A DNA stretch of 37,236 nt from positions 1 through 37,236 of the forward strand of contig JBQTJN010000016.1 of NCBI GenBank assembly GCA_052387095.1, written 5' to 3'. The notes beneath the pieces are model-generated. The model was not told where the DNA came from. It was given only the letters and a program-made list of their open reading frames with translations, and ran no database searches. A program made the translations under genes and the position numbers. The DNA is from JBQTJN01 sp052387095 (GTDB lineage Bacteria > Pseudomonadota > Alphaproteobacteria > Micavibrionales > Micavibrionaceae). Shown piece by piece: positions 16,056-24,795 of the stretch. Numbering within the stretch: position 1 is the first letter of the stretch; every line of letters starts with the position of its first letter.

Positions 16056-18950
16056 ATGGCTTACCGCATTGAAGTCCTGGCCCCCGGTGATGACGGGCGG
16101 GCCCTTAAAATCGAAAAAGCCCTTGAGTCTAAAGGCAAAAAAGCCTCTGTGCGGATTGCCGACGTCTATACCCTCGAAAAACAACCTCCCAGATCCTTTA
16201 TAGAAAGCGTCTCCAACCCGGTCACCCAGATTGTGAATTCGAAGCTGGAAGGCTTTGACTGGGCACTGGAAATCGGGTTTCTGCCGGGTGTAACGGATAA
16301 TGTCGGGCACACCGCGGATGAGTTGCTCCGCCTCGCCGCTGATAACGACAATCACTGCTATTCCTCCCGGCTTTACTTGATCAAGGGAAAGGTTACCCAA
16401 GCCGATATCGAGGCGCTGGCCGGCAGCCTGGCCAACCGGCTGATCCAGCGGATCCAGATCAAGGATGCTCGCGAGTTTAAAAAAGACGGCGGCATGGACG
16501 CCGTGATTCCCAAGGTTGTACTGGATCATAAAGGTACGGTGGCGGATGAGGTGGATCTGAATGTTGCGGATAGTGAACTGTCCGCGATTGGCAAAGACGG
16601 GATTAAAAATGCGGATGGCACGCGGCGCGGACCGCTTGGCATGTCCCTTTTGTACATGAAGGCGGTGCAGGATTATTTCAAAAGCGAAGGCCGCAAGGCA
16701 AAAGATATCGAGATCGAGACCATCGCCCAGACATGGTCGGAGCATTGCAAGCATAAAATCTTCGCCTCGCCAATCGATGATGTGAAAGATGGGCTGTACC
16801 GCCATTACATCAAGCGCGCAACGAACGAGATCCGCGCAAAACGCGGCAAGGATGATATTTGCGTGTCGGTTTTCTCAGATAATGCCGGCGCGATTATTTT
16901 CGATGAGAATTATTTGATCACCGACAAGGTGGAGACACATAACTCTCCGTCGGCGCTCGACCCGTTCGGCGGCGCGATCACCGGCATTGTCGGTGTCAAC
17001 CGCGATTGCATGGGGTTTGGCCAAGGCGCGAAACCGGTCGTCAACCGTTACGGTTTTTGCCTAGCCGATCCGCGTACCAACCCGGAATATTACCGCGATA
17101 ATAATCGCACCGACCGCATGCTCTCTCCGGAAACCATCATGAACGGCGTTGTGCGCGGCGTGGAATCGGGCGGAAATTGCTCCGGCATCCCGACGCCGCA
17201 GGGTTTTCTTTATTTCGATCCGCGCTTTGTCGGAAAACCTTTGGTGTTTGTCGGCACGATCGGTCTGATCCCGCGTGAAGTGAACAGCAAACCGTCCCAC
17301 GAGAAAAAAGCGCGACCCGGTGACAAAATCGTCATGACAGGCGGACGTGTGGGCCGCGACGGCATTCACGGCGCAACATTTTCATCCGTAGCGCTTGATG
17401 AAGGCTCTCCTGCAACGGCGGTGCAGATTGGCGACCCGATCACGCAGAAGAAAATGTCCGACGCCATCGTCAAAGAAGTCCGCGATTTCGGCTGGTACAG
17501 CGCTATCACCGATAATGGGGCGGGCGGATTGTCCTCATCGGTTGGTGAAATGGCCGGGCAGTCGGGCGGGTTTTATGTTGAGCTCGACAAGGTGCCGCTG
17601 AAATATCCGGGCATGGCACCGTGGGAAATCTGGATCTCCGAAAGCCAGGAGCGCATGACGATGGCGGTGCCGCTGGAAAATACGGAAAAACTCATAAAAT
17701 TTTTAGCTAAGCGCGGCGTCGAGGCGACGGTCGTCGGCACCTATACCGACACGGGCCGCGCGCAGATTTCGTGGCAGGGCGAGACCATCATGGATATGAG
17801 CATGGATTTCCTGCATGACGGTTTGCCGGAAACACCGCTCAAAACAACCTTCACGCCGGGCGGTGAAGATGAGCCCGCCCTGCCCGAGCCGAAAGATCAC
17901 GGACAAATGCTGGAGACGATGCTCGGCCGGCTCAATATCTGCTCCCGCGAATTTATTTCCACGCAATATGATCACAACGTGCAGGGCTCCGCCGTTATGG
18001 GGCCGCTGCAGGGACCCGGCCGTGTTTATGCGGAAGCAACAGTGACGAAGCCTGCATTAGCATCCGTGCGCGGCGTTGTGCTTTCACAAGGACTTGCGCC
18101 GCGTTACAGCGATATTGATACCGGACACATGGCGTCTTATGCCGTGGACATGGCGGTGCGCAATGCCGTGGCAGCCGGCGTTGATTTCAAACACCTCGCG
18201 CTTCTCGATAATTTTTGCTGGTGCTCATCGGATGAGCCGGAGCGGCTGGGCCAGTTAAAACGCGCTGTCGAGGCAATTTATAATCTCGCCGTTCTGTATG
18301 AAACACCGTTTATTTCCGGCAAAGATTCCATGTTCAATGATTTCAAGGGATTTGACGCCAGCGGCGCGCCCGTGAAAATCTCCGCGCCCCCTACGCTGCT
18401 TGTTTCCTCCATTGGCGTCATCCCGCATGTCGAGCAATCGATCAGCCTCGCGCCGAAAGCAGTGGGTGACCTGGTTTACCTGCTCGGCGAAACAAAAAAT
18501 GAACTGGGTGGATCCGAATATTACGATCAGATGAGCACGCTCGGTCGCAATGTGCCGGTGACGGACGGTCCGGCCAATCTTTACCTCTACAATATTTATA
18601 CCAGGGCTGCTCGGGAGCGTTTGATTGCGTCCGCCTATGCGGTCGGTCATGGGGGATTGGGAGTAGCGCTGGCGAAAAAAGCTATTGCCGGACAGATGGG
18701 ACTGGATATCAGGTTTCCGGAAAGGGCGCTCCGCGCCGATACAATGCTCTATTCCGAAAGCGCGGGCCGTATTGTGGTTACGGTCGCGCCGCAAAACAAA
18801 AAAGCCTTTGAAAAAATGTTTGGAAAATATCATCACCTGCATGAAATCGGCCATGTCGCGTTCACAGATCGCCTCTCGATCAAAAATGTGCTGGATGTGA
18901 AGACCTCAAAGCTGGAAGAGGCGTATAAAGCGCCTTTGAGGAATTACTAA
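16056..18950 (+). CDS. purL: Phosphoribosylformylglycinamidine synthase, fused PurS-PurL
   Basis: Synthase subunit for the fourth step of purine synthesis (FGAR to FGAM, using ATP and ammonia delivered by PurQ). Residues 1 to about 190 are PurS-like (IEVLAPGDDGRALKIEKALE, then EIGFLPGVTDNVGHTADELL). The PurL core begins with ETIAQTWSEHCKHK, where H230 lies in the conserved WSEHC, and continues with VETHNSPSALDPFGGAITG and GGNCSGIPTPQG. A second ATP-grasp-like half ends in GHGGLGVALAKKA. At 964 residues it is longer than separate PurL (about 740) and shorter than the gammaproteobacterial PurLQ fusion (about 1300). Most Alphaproteobacteria have purS, purQ and purL as separate genes. The stop overlaps the purQ start by one base (TAATG). 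Confidence 0.93.
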   Translation: MAYRIEVLAPGDDGRALKIEKALESKGKKASVRIADVYTLEKQPPRSFIESVSNPVTQIVNSKLEGFDWALEIGFLPGVTDNVGHTADELLRLAADNDNHCYSSRLYLIKGKVTQADIEALAGSLANRLIQRIQIKDAREFKKDGGMDAVIPKVVLDHKGTVADEVDLNVADSELSAIGKDGIKNADGTRRGPLGMSLLYMKAVQDYFKSEGRKAKDIEIETIAQTWSEHCKHKIFASPIDDVKDGLYRHYIKRATNEIRAKRGKDDICVSVFSDNAGAIIFDENYLITDKVETHNSPSALDPFGGAITGIVGVNRDCMGFGQGAKPVVNRYGFCLADPRTNPEYYRDNNRTDRMLSPETIMNGVVRGVESGGNCSGIPTPQGFLYFDPRFVGKPLVFVGTIGLIPREVNSKPSHEKKARPGDKIVMTGGRVGRDGIHGATFSSVALDEGSPATAVQIGDPITQKKMSDAIVKEVRDFGWYSAITDNGAGGLSSSVGEMAGQSGGFYVELDKVPLKYPGMAPWEIWISESQERMTMAVPLENTEKLIKFLAKRGVEATVVGTYTDTGRAQISWQGETIMDMSMDFLHDGLPETPLKTTFTPGGEDEPALPEPKDHGQMLETMLGRLNICSREFISTQYDHNVQGSAVMGPLQGPGRVYAEATVTKPALASVRGVVLSQGLAPRYSDIDTGHMASYAVDMAVRNAVAAGVDFKHLALLDNFCWCSSDEPERLGQLKRAVEAIYNLAVLYETPFISGKDSMFNDFKGFDASGAPVKISAPPTLLVSSIGVIPHVEQSISLAPKAVGDLVYLLGETKNELGGSEYYDQMSTLGRNVPVTDGPANLYLYNIYTRAARERLIASAYAVGHGGLGVALAKKAIAGQMGLDIRFPERALRADTMLYSESAGRIVVTVAPQNKKAFEKMFGKYHHLHEIGHVAFTDRLSIKNVLDVKTSKLEEAYKAPLRNY

Positions 18951-19777
18951 TGTCCGCGAAAGCGCTCATACTCGCCGGTTACGGTTTAAACAGCGAAGAA
19001 GAGCTTCTCTTCGGGTTCGAGCGCGCGGGCGTTCCCGGCAAAATCATGCATATCAATGACCTGATCGAAGCGCCGAAAACGCTTGACCAATATCAAATCC
19101 TCGCCGTTCCCGGCGGGTTTTCCTATGGCGACGATACGGGCTCCGGCAATGCGTTTGCGCAGAAAATGAAATTGGCGCTGTGGGATCATCTGAAAAATTT
19201 CGTGGCGCGCGACACGCTCACTATTGGGATCTGCAATGGCTGCCAGATTCTCGCCAATCTCGGCATGACCCCGCCGGCCGGAAAAGATTACGGCGAGCGA
19301 TTGGTGGCCGTGACACATAATATGACGGCGCGTTATCAATGCCGCTGGATCGATCTCAAGATCGGCAAGAGCAATTCACCGTGGCTGGAGGGGATTGAGT
19401 CCATGCATATCCCCGTCGCGCATGGCGAGGGACGCTTCATGATGGAGAAAAAAGTGCTGGAAACGCTGGAGAAGAACAACCAGATCGCGGCAACTTTTGT
19501 GAAACCGGGCGGCGCGCAGGCGAAGGGCGAATTCCCCTTTAATCCGAATGGCTCAATAGCCGACATTGCCGCCATGACCGATGCGTCGGGCCGAGTTTTT
19601 GCCATCATGCCGCACCCGGAGCGCGGCATGTTCACCTGGCAGCGCGATGATTACGACCGTCTGAAAGATAAAGCGCAACGCGAAGGAAAAATCTTACCCG
19701 AAAAAGCCGACGGCATGAGCGTGTTCCACAATGCGGTGCGGTATTTCGGCGCGGCGAAGCAACGGAAAACCGGTTAA
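18950..19777 (+). CDS. purQ: Phosphoribosylformylglycinamidine synthase, glutaminase subunit PurQ
   Basis: Class I glutamine amidotransferase that supplies ammonia to PurL. The nucleophile is C95 in GICNGCQ, and the partner residues are H222 and E224 in MPHPERGMFTW. GGFSYGDD and VAHGEGRFM are further PurQ motifs. It is 275 residues, longer than the roughly 225 of the usual PurQ, and belongs with the PurSL-type system next to it. GAGG lies 8 bases before the ATG, which overlaps the purSL stop by one base. Its stop directly abuts the stop of the convergent glsB, with no spacer for a terminator. Confidence 0.95.
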   Translation: MSAKALILAGYGLNSEEELLFGFERAGVPGKIMHINDLIEAPKTLDQYQILAVPGGFSYGDDTGSGNAFAQKMKLALWDHLKNFVARDTLTIGICNGCQILANLGMTPPAGKDYGERLVAVTHNMTARYQCRWIDLKIGKSNSPWLEGIESMHIPVAHGEGRFMMEKKVLETLEKNNQIAATFVKPGGAQAKGEFPFNPNGSIADIAAMTDASGRVFAIMPHPERGMFTWQRDDYDRLKDKAQREGKILPEKADGMSVFHNAVRYFGAAKQRKTG

Positions 19778-20044
19778 TTACAGTTTAGATTTTCGGCCTT
19801 TCCAGAGGCGCGTGATAAAAATCAGCAGGCAGGCGCCGATAAAACCGGCGAGCAGGTAACCAACCCATCCCAGCAATACAATATCTAAAGCCGCAAAAAC
19901 GGCATTGCCGATAATCGCGCCGATTAGACCTAGAATTATATTTGCGATCAGGCTCTGGTCGGATTTCATAAATTTTTCCGCGAGCCAGCCGGCGATGCCG
20001 CCAATGAGTATGGCTGCAAGCCATCCGATTTGTTGTTCTTCCAT
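19778..20044 (-). CDS. GlsB/YeaQ/YmgE family membrane protein
   Basis: An 88-residue protein with three hydrophobic helices rich in Gly and Ala (AAILIGGIAGWLAEKFM, then ANIILGLIGAIIGNAVF). This is the transglycosylase-associated (PF04226) family, linked to stress in several bacteria but without a defined biochemical role. It ends in a basic tail (RLWKGRKSKL). It starts 25 bases after the nuoF stop with a good AAGGA, so it is probably the last gene of the nuoA-F unit. It converges with purQ with no bases between their stop codons. Confidence 0.88.
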   Translation of the reverse strand: MEEQQIGWLAAILIGGIAGWLAEKFMKSDQSLIANIILGLIGAIIGNAVFAALDIVLLGWVGYLLAGFIGACLLIFITRLWKGRKSKL

Positions 20045-20069
20045 GTTAAAATCCTTTCTTAATTAAATA

Positions 20070-21353
20070 TCACGCTGCCAACCTACGATATTCCATGATC
20101 CTTCGTTCCATTTCGGGGCGAAAATGACGGATGAGGCCCTGGACAGGCCAGGCGGCAGCATCGCCGAGGGCGCAAATTGTATGTCCCTCGATTTCCTTGG
20201 TCACGTCCCAGAGCATGTCGATTTCATCCAGCGTGGCGTGGCCTTGGACCATGCGCATCATGACGCGCCAGAGCCAGCCTGCTCCTTCGCGGCACGGTGT
20301 GCACTGGCCGCAGCTTTCATGTTTGTAAAAGGCCGAAAGCCGCGCGATGGCGTAGACGATATCGGTGGATTTATCCATCACGATGACGCCGGCCGTGCCG
20401 AGGCCTGTGCCGGCAGCGCGCAGTGAGTCAAAATCCATGTTAATGGTTTCGCAGGTTTCCTTCGGCAGCAGCGGCGTCGATGAGCCGCCGGGAATGACCG
20501 CAAGCAAATTATCCCAATCGCCGCGTACGCCACCTGCATGACCTTCAATCAGATCCTTGAGCGGGATGCCCATGACTTCCTCGACATTGCAGGGCTGATT
20601 GACATGGCCGGAGATACAGAACAATTTTGTGCCGGCGTTTTTCTCGTTCAAGCCGAGTTTGGCGAACCATTCGCCGCCGCGGCGCAGAATTTCCGGGACG
20701 ACGGCGATAGTTTCAACGTTATTGACAGTTGTTGGGCAGGAATAAAGCCCCGCCATTGCCGGGAAAGGCGGCTTGTTGCGCGGCTGACCCTTGTTGCCTT
20801 CAAGGCTTTCGATCAGCGCGGTTTCCTCGCCGCAGATATAAGCCCCTGCCCCGCTATGAACGATGACATCAAAATCCCAGCCGGATCCAGCGGCGTTTTT
20901 GCCGAGCAATCCCTTGGCGTAAGCTTCGTGAATGGCCTGCCAGAGCGTGGAGCCTTCATTATAAAATTCGCCGCGCACATATATATAAGCCGTGTGCGCG
21001 CCCATCGCAAAACCGGCAATCAGTGCGCCTTCGAGCAGCTTGTGCGGTTCGTTGCGCAGTATATCGCGGTCTTTACATGTGCCGGGCTCAGACTCATCAG
21101 CGTTGATGACAAGATAATGTGGACGGCCGTCGAATGATTTCGGCATAAAGGACCATTTCATCCCCGTAGGAAAACCTGCGCCGCCGCGTCCGCGCAGGCC
21201 GGATTTTTTGACCTCTTCGATCACCCACTCGCGGCCTTTTTCGAGAAACTGCCTGGTATTATCCCAGTCGCCACGCTTCATCGCAGCATCGAGCGCATGA
21301 GATTCCCAGCCGTAAAGGTTCGTGAAGATCCTGTCTTTGTCATCTAGAAACAT
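20070..21353 (-). CDS. nuoF: NADH-quinone oxidoreductase subunit F
   Basis: The 51-kDa-type subunit that binds NADH and FMN and starts electron transfer in complex I (427 residues). The NADH-binding glycine loop GRGGAGFPTG is at residues 55-64. The FMN region is SGAGAYICGEETALIESLEG around residues 167-186. The N3 [4Fe-4S] ligands are C348, C351, C354 and C394. Its start overlaps the nuoE stop by one base. Length is typical. Confidence 0.97.
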   Translation of the reverse strand: MFLDDKDRIFTNLYGWESHALDAAMKRGDWDNTRQFLEKGREWVIEEVKKSGLRGRGGAGFPTGMKWSFMPKSFDGRPHYLVINADESEPGTCKDRDILRNEPHKLLEGALIAGFAMGAHTAYIYVRGEFYNEGSTLWQAIHEAYAKGLLGKNAAGSGWDFDVIVHSGAGAYICGEETALIESLEGNKGQPRNKPPFPAMAGLYSCPTTVNNVETIAVVPEILRRGGEWFAKLGLNEKNAGTKLFCISGHVNQPCNVEEVMGIPLKDLIEGHAGGVRGDWDNLLAVIPGGSSTPLLPKETCETINMDFDSLRAAGTGLGTAGVIVMDKSTDIVYAIARLSAFYKHESCGQCTPCREGAGWLWRVMMRMVQGHATLDEIDMLWDVTKEIEGHTICALGDAAAWPVQGLIRHFRPEMERRIMEYRRLAA

Positions 21354-22003
21354 TATATACCCGCCTTCCTGGCTTGCGCCGCCAGCGTGGTCGGGCCGGA
21401 CAATGCCATAGAGGCTTTGCGGTTCTTGATAGAGCCGGCAGCGGGTTTTTTGCCGGAGGCCAGAGACTGTAGAAGTTCCTTCGTACCGGCCTCATCGAGA
21501 TCTTCGTAGAAATCATCATTGATCTGCATCATCGGCGCATTGACGCAGGCGCCGAGGCATTCCACCTCTACAAGCGTGAATTTTCCATCGGCCGTGGTTT
21601 CATTCATATGAATGCCGAGTTCCTTTTCGCAGGCCTGCACGATTTTATCGGAACCACAGAGCCAGCAGGGCGTTGTCGTGCACACCTGTACCAGGTTCAC
21701 ACCGACGGGCGCCATATTGTACATGGAATAAAAGCTGGTGACTTCGTAAACTTTTACCGGCGGCACGCCGATAATCTCCGCGATGTGATCCATCGCCGCG
21801 CGCGGGATCCAGCCGCCATAAGGCGGCTTCGCCTTTGCGCCCTCCTCGGCCACCTGGCGCTGCGCGAGATCGAGCAGCGGCATGACCGCGCTCTGCTGGC
21901 GTCCCCCGGGATAGCGAGTGACAATTTTGTCCACGGCTTCGAGGCTTTTGAATTCAAAATGCGCGGGCTGGTATGGGGCGTTTAAATCAAACGGTTTTTT
22001 CAT
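21353..22003 (-). CDS. nuoE: NADH-quinone oxidoreductase subunit E
   Basis: The 24-kDa-type thioredoxin-fold subunit that holds the N1a [2Fe-2S] cluster next to NuoF (216 residues). The ligands C108, C113, C149 and C153 are seen in CTTTPCWLCGS and CLGACVNAPM. A C-terminal tail of about 40 residues (from GKKPAAGS) is low in complexity, as in many alphaproteobacterial NuoE proteins. The ATG overlaps the Nudix gene stop by 4 bases (ATGA). Confidence 0.96.
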   Translation of the reverse strand: MKKPFDLNAPYQPAHFEFKSLEAVDKIVTRYPGGRQQSAVMPLLDLAQRQVAEEGAKAKPPYGGWIPRAAMDHIAEIIGVPPVKVYEVTSFYSMYNMAPVGVNLVQVCTTTPCWLCGSDKIVQACEKELGIHMNETTADGKFTLVEVECLGACVNAPMMQINDDFYEDLDEAGTKELLQSLASGKKPAAGSIKNRKASMALSGPTTLAAQARKAGI

Positions 22004-22395
22004 GTGTTGTTCCGGATATAAGAAGCGATATTCTCGTTAATTCGGGCCCCGAGTTTTGCAATGGCATCCTCGCCGCGCATCATCTGCAGGGCTTTGTGTT
22101 CAGCGGGCAGTTTATTATCCGGCTCGCCGCTGACATGGCGGCAGGCAAAAAATATAATGTTATCGGATGAGCCTGGGAAAGGATGCGGCATTTCGTCCAG
22201 TTCCTCACAGCCCGCGACCTCGATACCGAGCTCCTCTGCGATTTCACGCGCGGCGGTTTCTTCATAAGTTTCCGCGCCTTCCGGTTTGCCGCCCGGCAGA
22301 TCCCACCATTCCTCACCCTTCGCTTCTCTTTGCAGGAGCGGGATTTTGCCGTCAATCATGACAATGACTGAAATTTTGGGAGGCCTGGATGTCAC
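22000..22395 (-). CDS. Nudix hydrolase
   Basis: A 131-residue Nudix-fold hydrolase. The full Nudix box runs from G36 to about I58: G36-x5-E42, x7, R50-E51-x2-E54-E55-x-G57. WWDLPGGKPEGAE matches the usual lead-in. The small size and lack of other domains fit a MutT-like or (d)NDP-sugar/NTP hydrolase, but the substrate is not determined. The start is GTG, overlapping the nuoD TGA (GTGA), and the stop overlaps the nuoE ATG (ATGA). It is therefore wedged between two complex I genes and translated with them. Confidence 0.92.
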   Translation of the reverse strand: MTSRPPKISVIVMIDGKIPLLQREAKGEEWWDLPGGKPEGAETYEETAAREIAEELGIEVAGCEELDEMPHPFPGSSDNIIFFACRHVSGEPDNKLPAEHKALQMMRGEDAIAKLGARINENIASYIRNNT

Positions 22396-23609
22396 CGGTC
22401 AATCTCCCCGAACACGATGTCGAGCGATCCGATGATCGTTACAGCATCCGCCAGCATGTGGCCCTTGCTCATGAAATCGAAAGCCTGCAAATGCGCGAAA
22501 CCCGGCGCGCGGATGCGGCAGCGGTAGGGTTTGTTGGTGCCATCCGCCACCAGGTAAACACCGAATTCGCCCTTCGGCGCCTCGACGGCCGTATAGGTTT
22601 CGCCCGCCGGCACGTGATAGCCTTCCGTATATAATTTAAAGTGATGGATCATCGCCTCCATTGAGGCTTTCATCTCGGCGCGCGGCGGCGGCGCCACCTT
22701 ATAGTCATTCACCATGACCGGCCCTTGCGGCATTTTCGTGAGACACTGTTTCATGATTTTGATCGACTCGCGCATCTCCGCCATGCGCACAAGATAACGC
22801 GCGTAGCAATCGCCGGTCTTGCCGACGGGAATGTCAAAATCAAGCTGGTTGTAAACATCATAAGGCTGATTGCGGCGTAGGTCCCACGCCACGCCCGAGG
22901 CGCGCAGCATCGGGCCGGTAAAGCCCCAGTCGAGCGCCTGTTCACGCGTGACAACGCCGATATCCACCGTGCGCTGTTTAAAAATGCGGTTGTTGGTCAG
23001 CAGAGAGTCGATATCGTCGAGAAATTTCGGCAGGGTTTCACACCAGTCGTGAATATCCTCAGCAAGGCCGGCAGGCATATCGGCATGAACACCGCCGGCG
23101 CGAAAATAATTGGCGTGCAGACGCGCGCCGCTGACGCGCTCGTAGAATTCCATGCCCTTCTCACGCTCCTCAAAACCCCAGAGCGACGGCGTAATTGCCC
23201 CGACATCGAGCGCAAAGGTCGTGATGTTGAGAATATGGTTGAGCACACGCGTGAGTTCACAATACAGCACGCGGATATATTGGGCGCGCTCGGGCGCGGT
23301 TATCTTGAGCAGTTTTTCAATCGCGAGCGCGAAGGCATGCTCCTGGTTCATAGGAGAGACATAATCAAGCCGGTCGAAATACGGCATGGCCTGCATGTAG
23401 GTTTTATATTCGATCAATTTTTCGGTGCCGCGGTGCAGGAGCCCGATATGCGGATCGGCCCGTTCGACGATCTCGCCATCCATTTCCAGCACGAGACGTA
23501 AGACGCCGTGCGCGGCCGGGTGCTGCGGCCCGAAATTCATGGTGTAGGGGCGGATCTGGGTTTCTTCTGTGATATCAGACAGAATATCCATTTTTTTATC
23601 AGCGCTCAT
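22392..23609 (-). CDS. nuoD: NADH-quinone oxidoreductase subunit D
   Basis: The 49-kDa-type subunit that lines the quinone-binding site of complex I with NuoB (405 residues). Typical segments include NFGPQHPAAHGVLRLVLEM, DPHIGLLHRGTEKLIEYKTY and the C-terminal IGSLDIVFGEIDR, which is invariant and intact here. It belongs to the hydrogenase large-subunit fold but lacks the NiFe ligands, as expected. The ATG overlaps the stop of the preceding unknown gene by 4 bases. Confidence 0.97.
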   Translation of the reverse strand: MSADKKMDILSDITEETQIRPYTMNFGPQHPAAHGVLRLVLEMDGEIVERADPHIGLLHRGTEKLIEYKTYMQAMPYFDRLDYVSPMNQEHAFALAIEKLLKITAPERAQYIRVLYCELTRVLNHILNITTFALDVGAITPSLWGFEEREKGMEFYERVSGARLHANYFRAGGVHADMPAGLAEDIHDWCETLPKFLDDIDSLLTNNRIFKQRTVDIGVVTREQALDWGFTGPMLRASGVAWDLRRNQPYDVYNQLDFDIPVGKTGDCYARYLVRMAEMRESIKIMKQCLTKMPQGPVMVNDYKVAPPPRAEMKASMEAMIHHFKLYTEGYHVPAGETYTAVEAPKGEFGVYLVADGTNKPYRCRIRAPGFAHLQAFDFMSKGHMLADAVTIIGSLDIVFGEIDR

Positions 23610-24154
23610 GAAAGCCCCTCTAAAGCCGGTGCGGGCACCTTGTTCAAATCTTCCAAAGACATCAGCCTAGATTTTTTCATTCCTATATGTTCGGCATTTG
23701 CATGTGCAGAAGATAGATATTTTTTGGCTACATTGTAGGAATTGTATGTACGGCAAAACGCATTGACCGCCAACGCTATATTGCCAAAAATATATGTGCT
23801 TATAATCGAATTCGCATTAATAAAATCGTTGCCCTTATAATCCTGAACGACGAAAATTTCTTCGCCAAAATCGCCGATTAAATCCCTGATAAAATTTTCT
23901 GCATCCAAAATGCATTGCGCTTCTATGTTAGATACGCCGTTTTTTCTATGGATTGATGTAACGATTTGCAAAAACGGAGTTTGAAATTCGTAATTCTCTC
24001 CGGAACTATAACTTCCCATACCTAGGATGTGGTTCAGCCCGTTGACAATAGGCATGTCGTAATCATGCAGTTGAGTTGCGGGAAAACTCTTGGATGTCGT
24101 GCACTTATATCCAATATACTCGGGAGAATCCAGGTTGGTCTTTATAATTTTCAT
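23606..24154 (-). CDS. Hypothetical protein embedded between nuoC and nuoD
   Basis: A 182-residue protein that I do not recognise. The start at 24154 (MKIIKTNLDSPEYIGYKCTT) is preferred because GGGAGG lies 4 bases before the ATG, and because this ATG overlaps the nuoC TGA. The frame opens further upstream only inside nuoC. The stop overlaps the nuoD ATG in the same way. There is no signal peptide and no clear membrane helix. A central acidic/aromatic region (EEIFVVQDYKGNDFINANSI) is followed by a moderately hydrophobic helix (TYIFGNIALAVNAF) and a basic stretch. Base composition is visibly more AT-rich than nuoC and nuoD, which suggests recent acquisition. It looks like a soluble cytoplasmic protein co-translated with complex I. 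Confidence 0.8.
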   Translation of the reverse strand: MKIIKTNLDSPEYIGYKCTTSKSFPATQLHDYDMPIVNGLNHILGMGSYSSGENYEFQTPFLQIVTSIHRKNGVSNIEAQCILDAENFIRDLIGDFGEEIFVVQDYKGNDFINANSIISTYIFGNIALAVNAFCRTYNSYNVAKKYLSSAHANAEHIGMKKSRLMSLEDLNKVPAPALEGLS

Positions 24155-24795
24155 TTTGCCTCCCTGGCCCTGCGATAGCCATGCTCCGGTTTTGCCGCCT
24201 TCTCGTCGCCGGGCAATTGGACATCGGTCATGCCTTCCCATGGTGAGAGGAAATCGAAATTGCGGAAATCCTGGTTCAGTTTCACCGGTTCATAGACCAC
24301 GCGCTTGAGTTCATCGTCGTAGCGCACCTCGACATAGCCCGTGAGCGGAAAATCCTTGCGCTGCGGATGCCCTTCGAAACCATAGTCGGTGAGAATGCGG
24401 CGCAGATCGGGGTTGCCGTTGAACATCACGCCGTACATGTCCCAGACTTCGCGCTCAAACCAGCCGGCGGTGCTGTAGATTTCCGTCGCGGTCGGCACCA
24501 GTGTTTCCTCATTGGCCCTGACGCGCAGGCGGACGCGGCGGTTGCAGTGCAGTGACAGCAGGTTATAAATCACGTCGAAACGATCGGCGCGGTTCGGGTA
24601 ATCGGCGGCGGTAACATCGATCAGCTGCTCGAAACGGCAGGTGGAATTGTCACGCAGAAATTTCAGGACGTGAACGACATTCTCAACTTTTACATTCATT
24701 ACCAGTTCATCACCGGCGAAGTCGTAGCTTTCCACGCCCGGCTGGCAGCCCTGCAGGATGTGTTCGGCCAGTTCTTTCAGGGTCTCAACGGGCAA
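24151..24795 (-). CDS. nuoC: NADH-quinone oxidoreductase subunit C
   Basis: The 30-kDa-type connecting subunit of complex I (214 residues). Diagnostic segments are FEQLIDVTAADYP, AGWFEREVWDMYGVMF and RRILTDYGFEGHPQRKDFPL. No ATG lies near the conserved N-terminus. The long frame opens at 24954 inside nuoB, and the only suitable start is TTG at 24795, preceded by GAGG at 9 bases and giving the expected PVETLKELAEHI beginning. This overlaps the nuoB end by 11 bases. The family assignment is certain; the start is inferred. Confidence 0.94.
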   Translation of the reverse strand: MPVETLKELAEHILQGCQPGVESYDFAGDELVMNVKVENVVHVLKFLRDNSTCRFEQLIDVTAADYPNRADRFDVIYNLLSLHCNRRVRLRVRANEETLVPTATEIYSTAGWFEREVWDMYGVMFNGNPDLRRILTDYGFEGHPQRKDFPLTGYVEVRYDDELKRVVYEPVKLNQDFRNFDFLSPWEGMTDVQLPGDEKAAKPEHGYRRAREAK

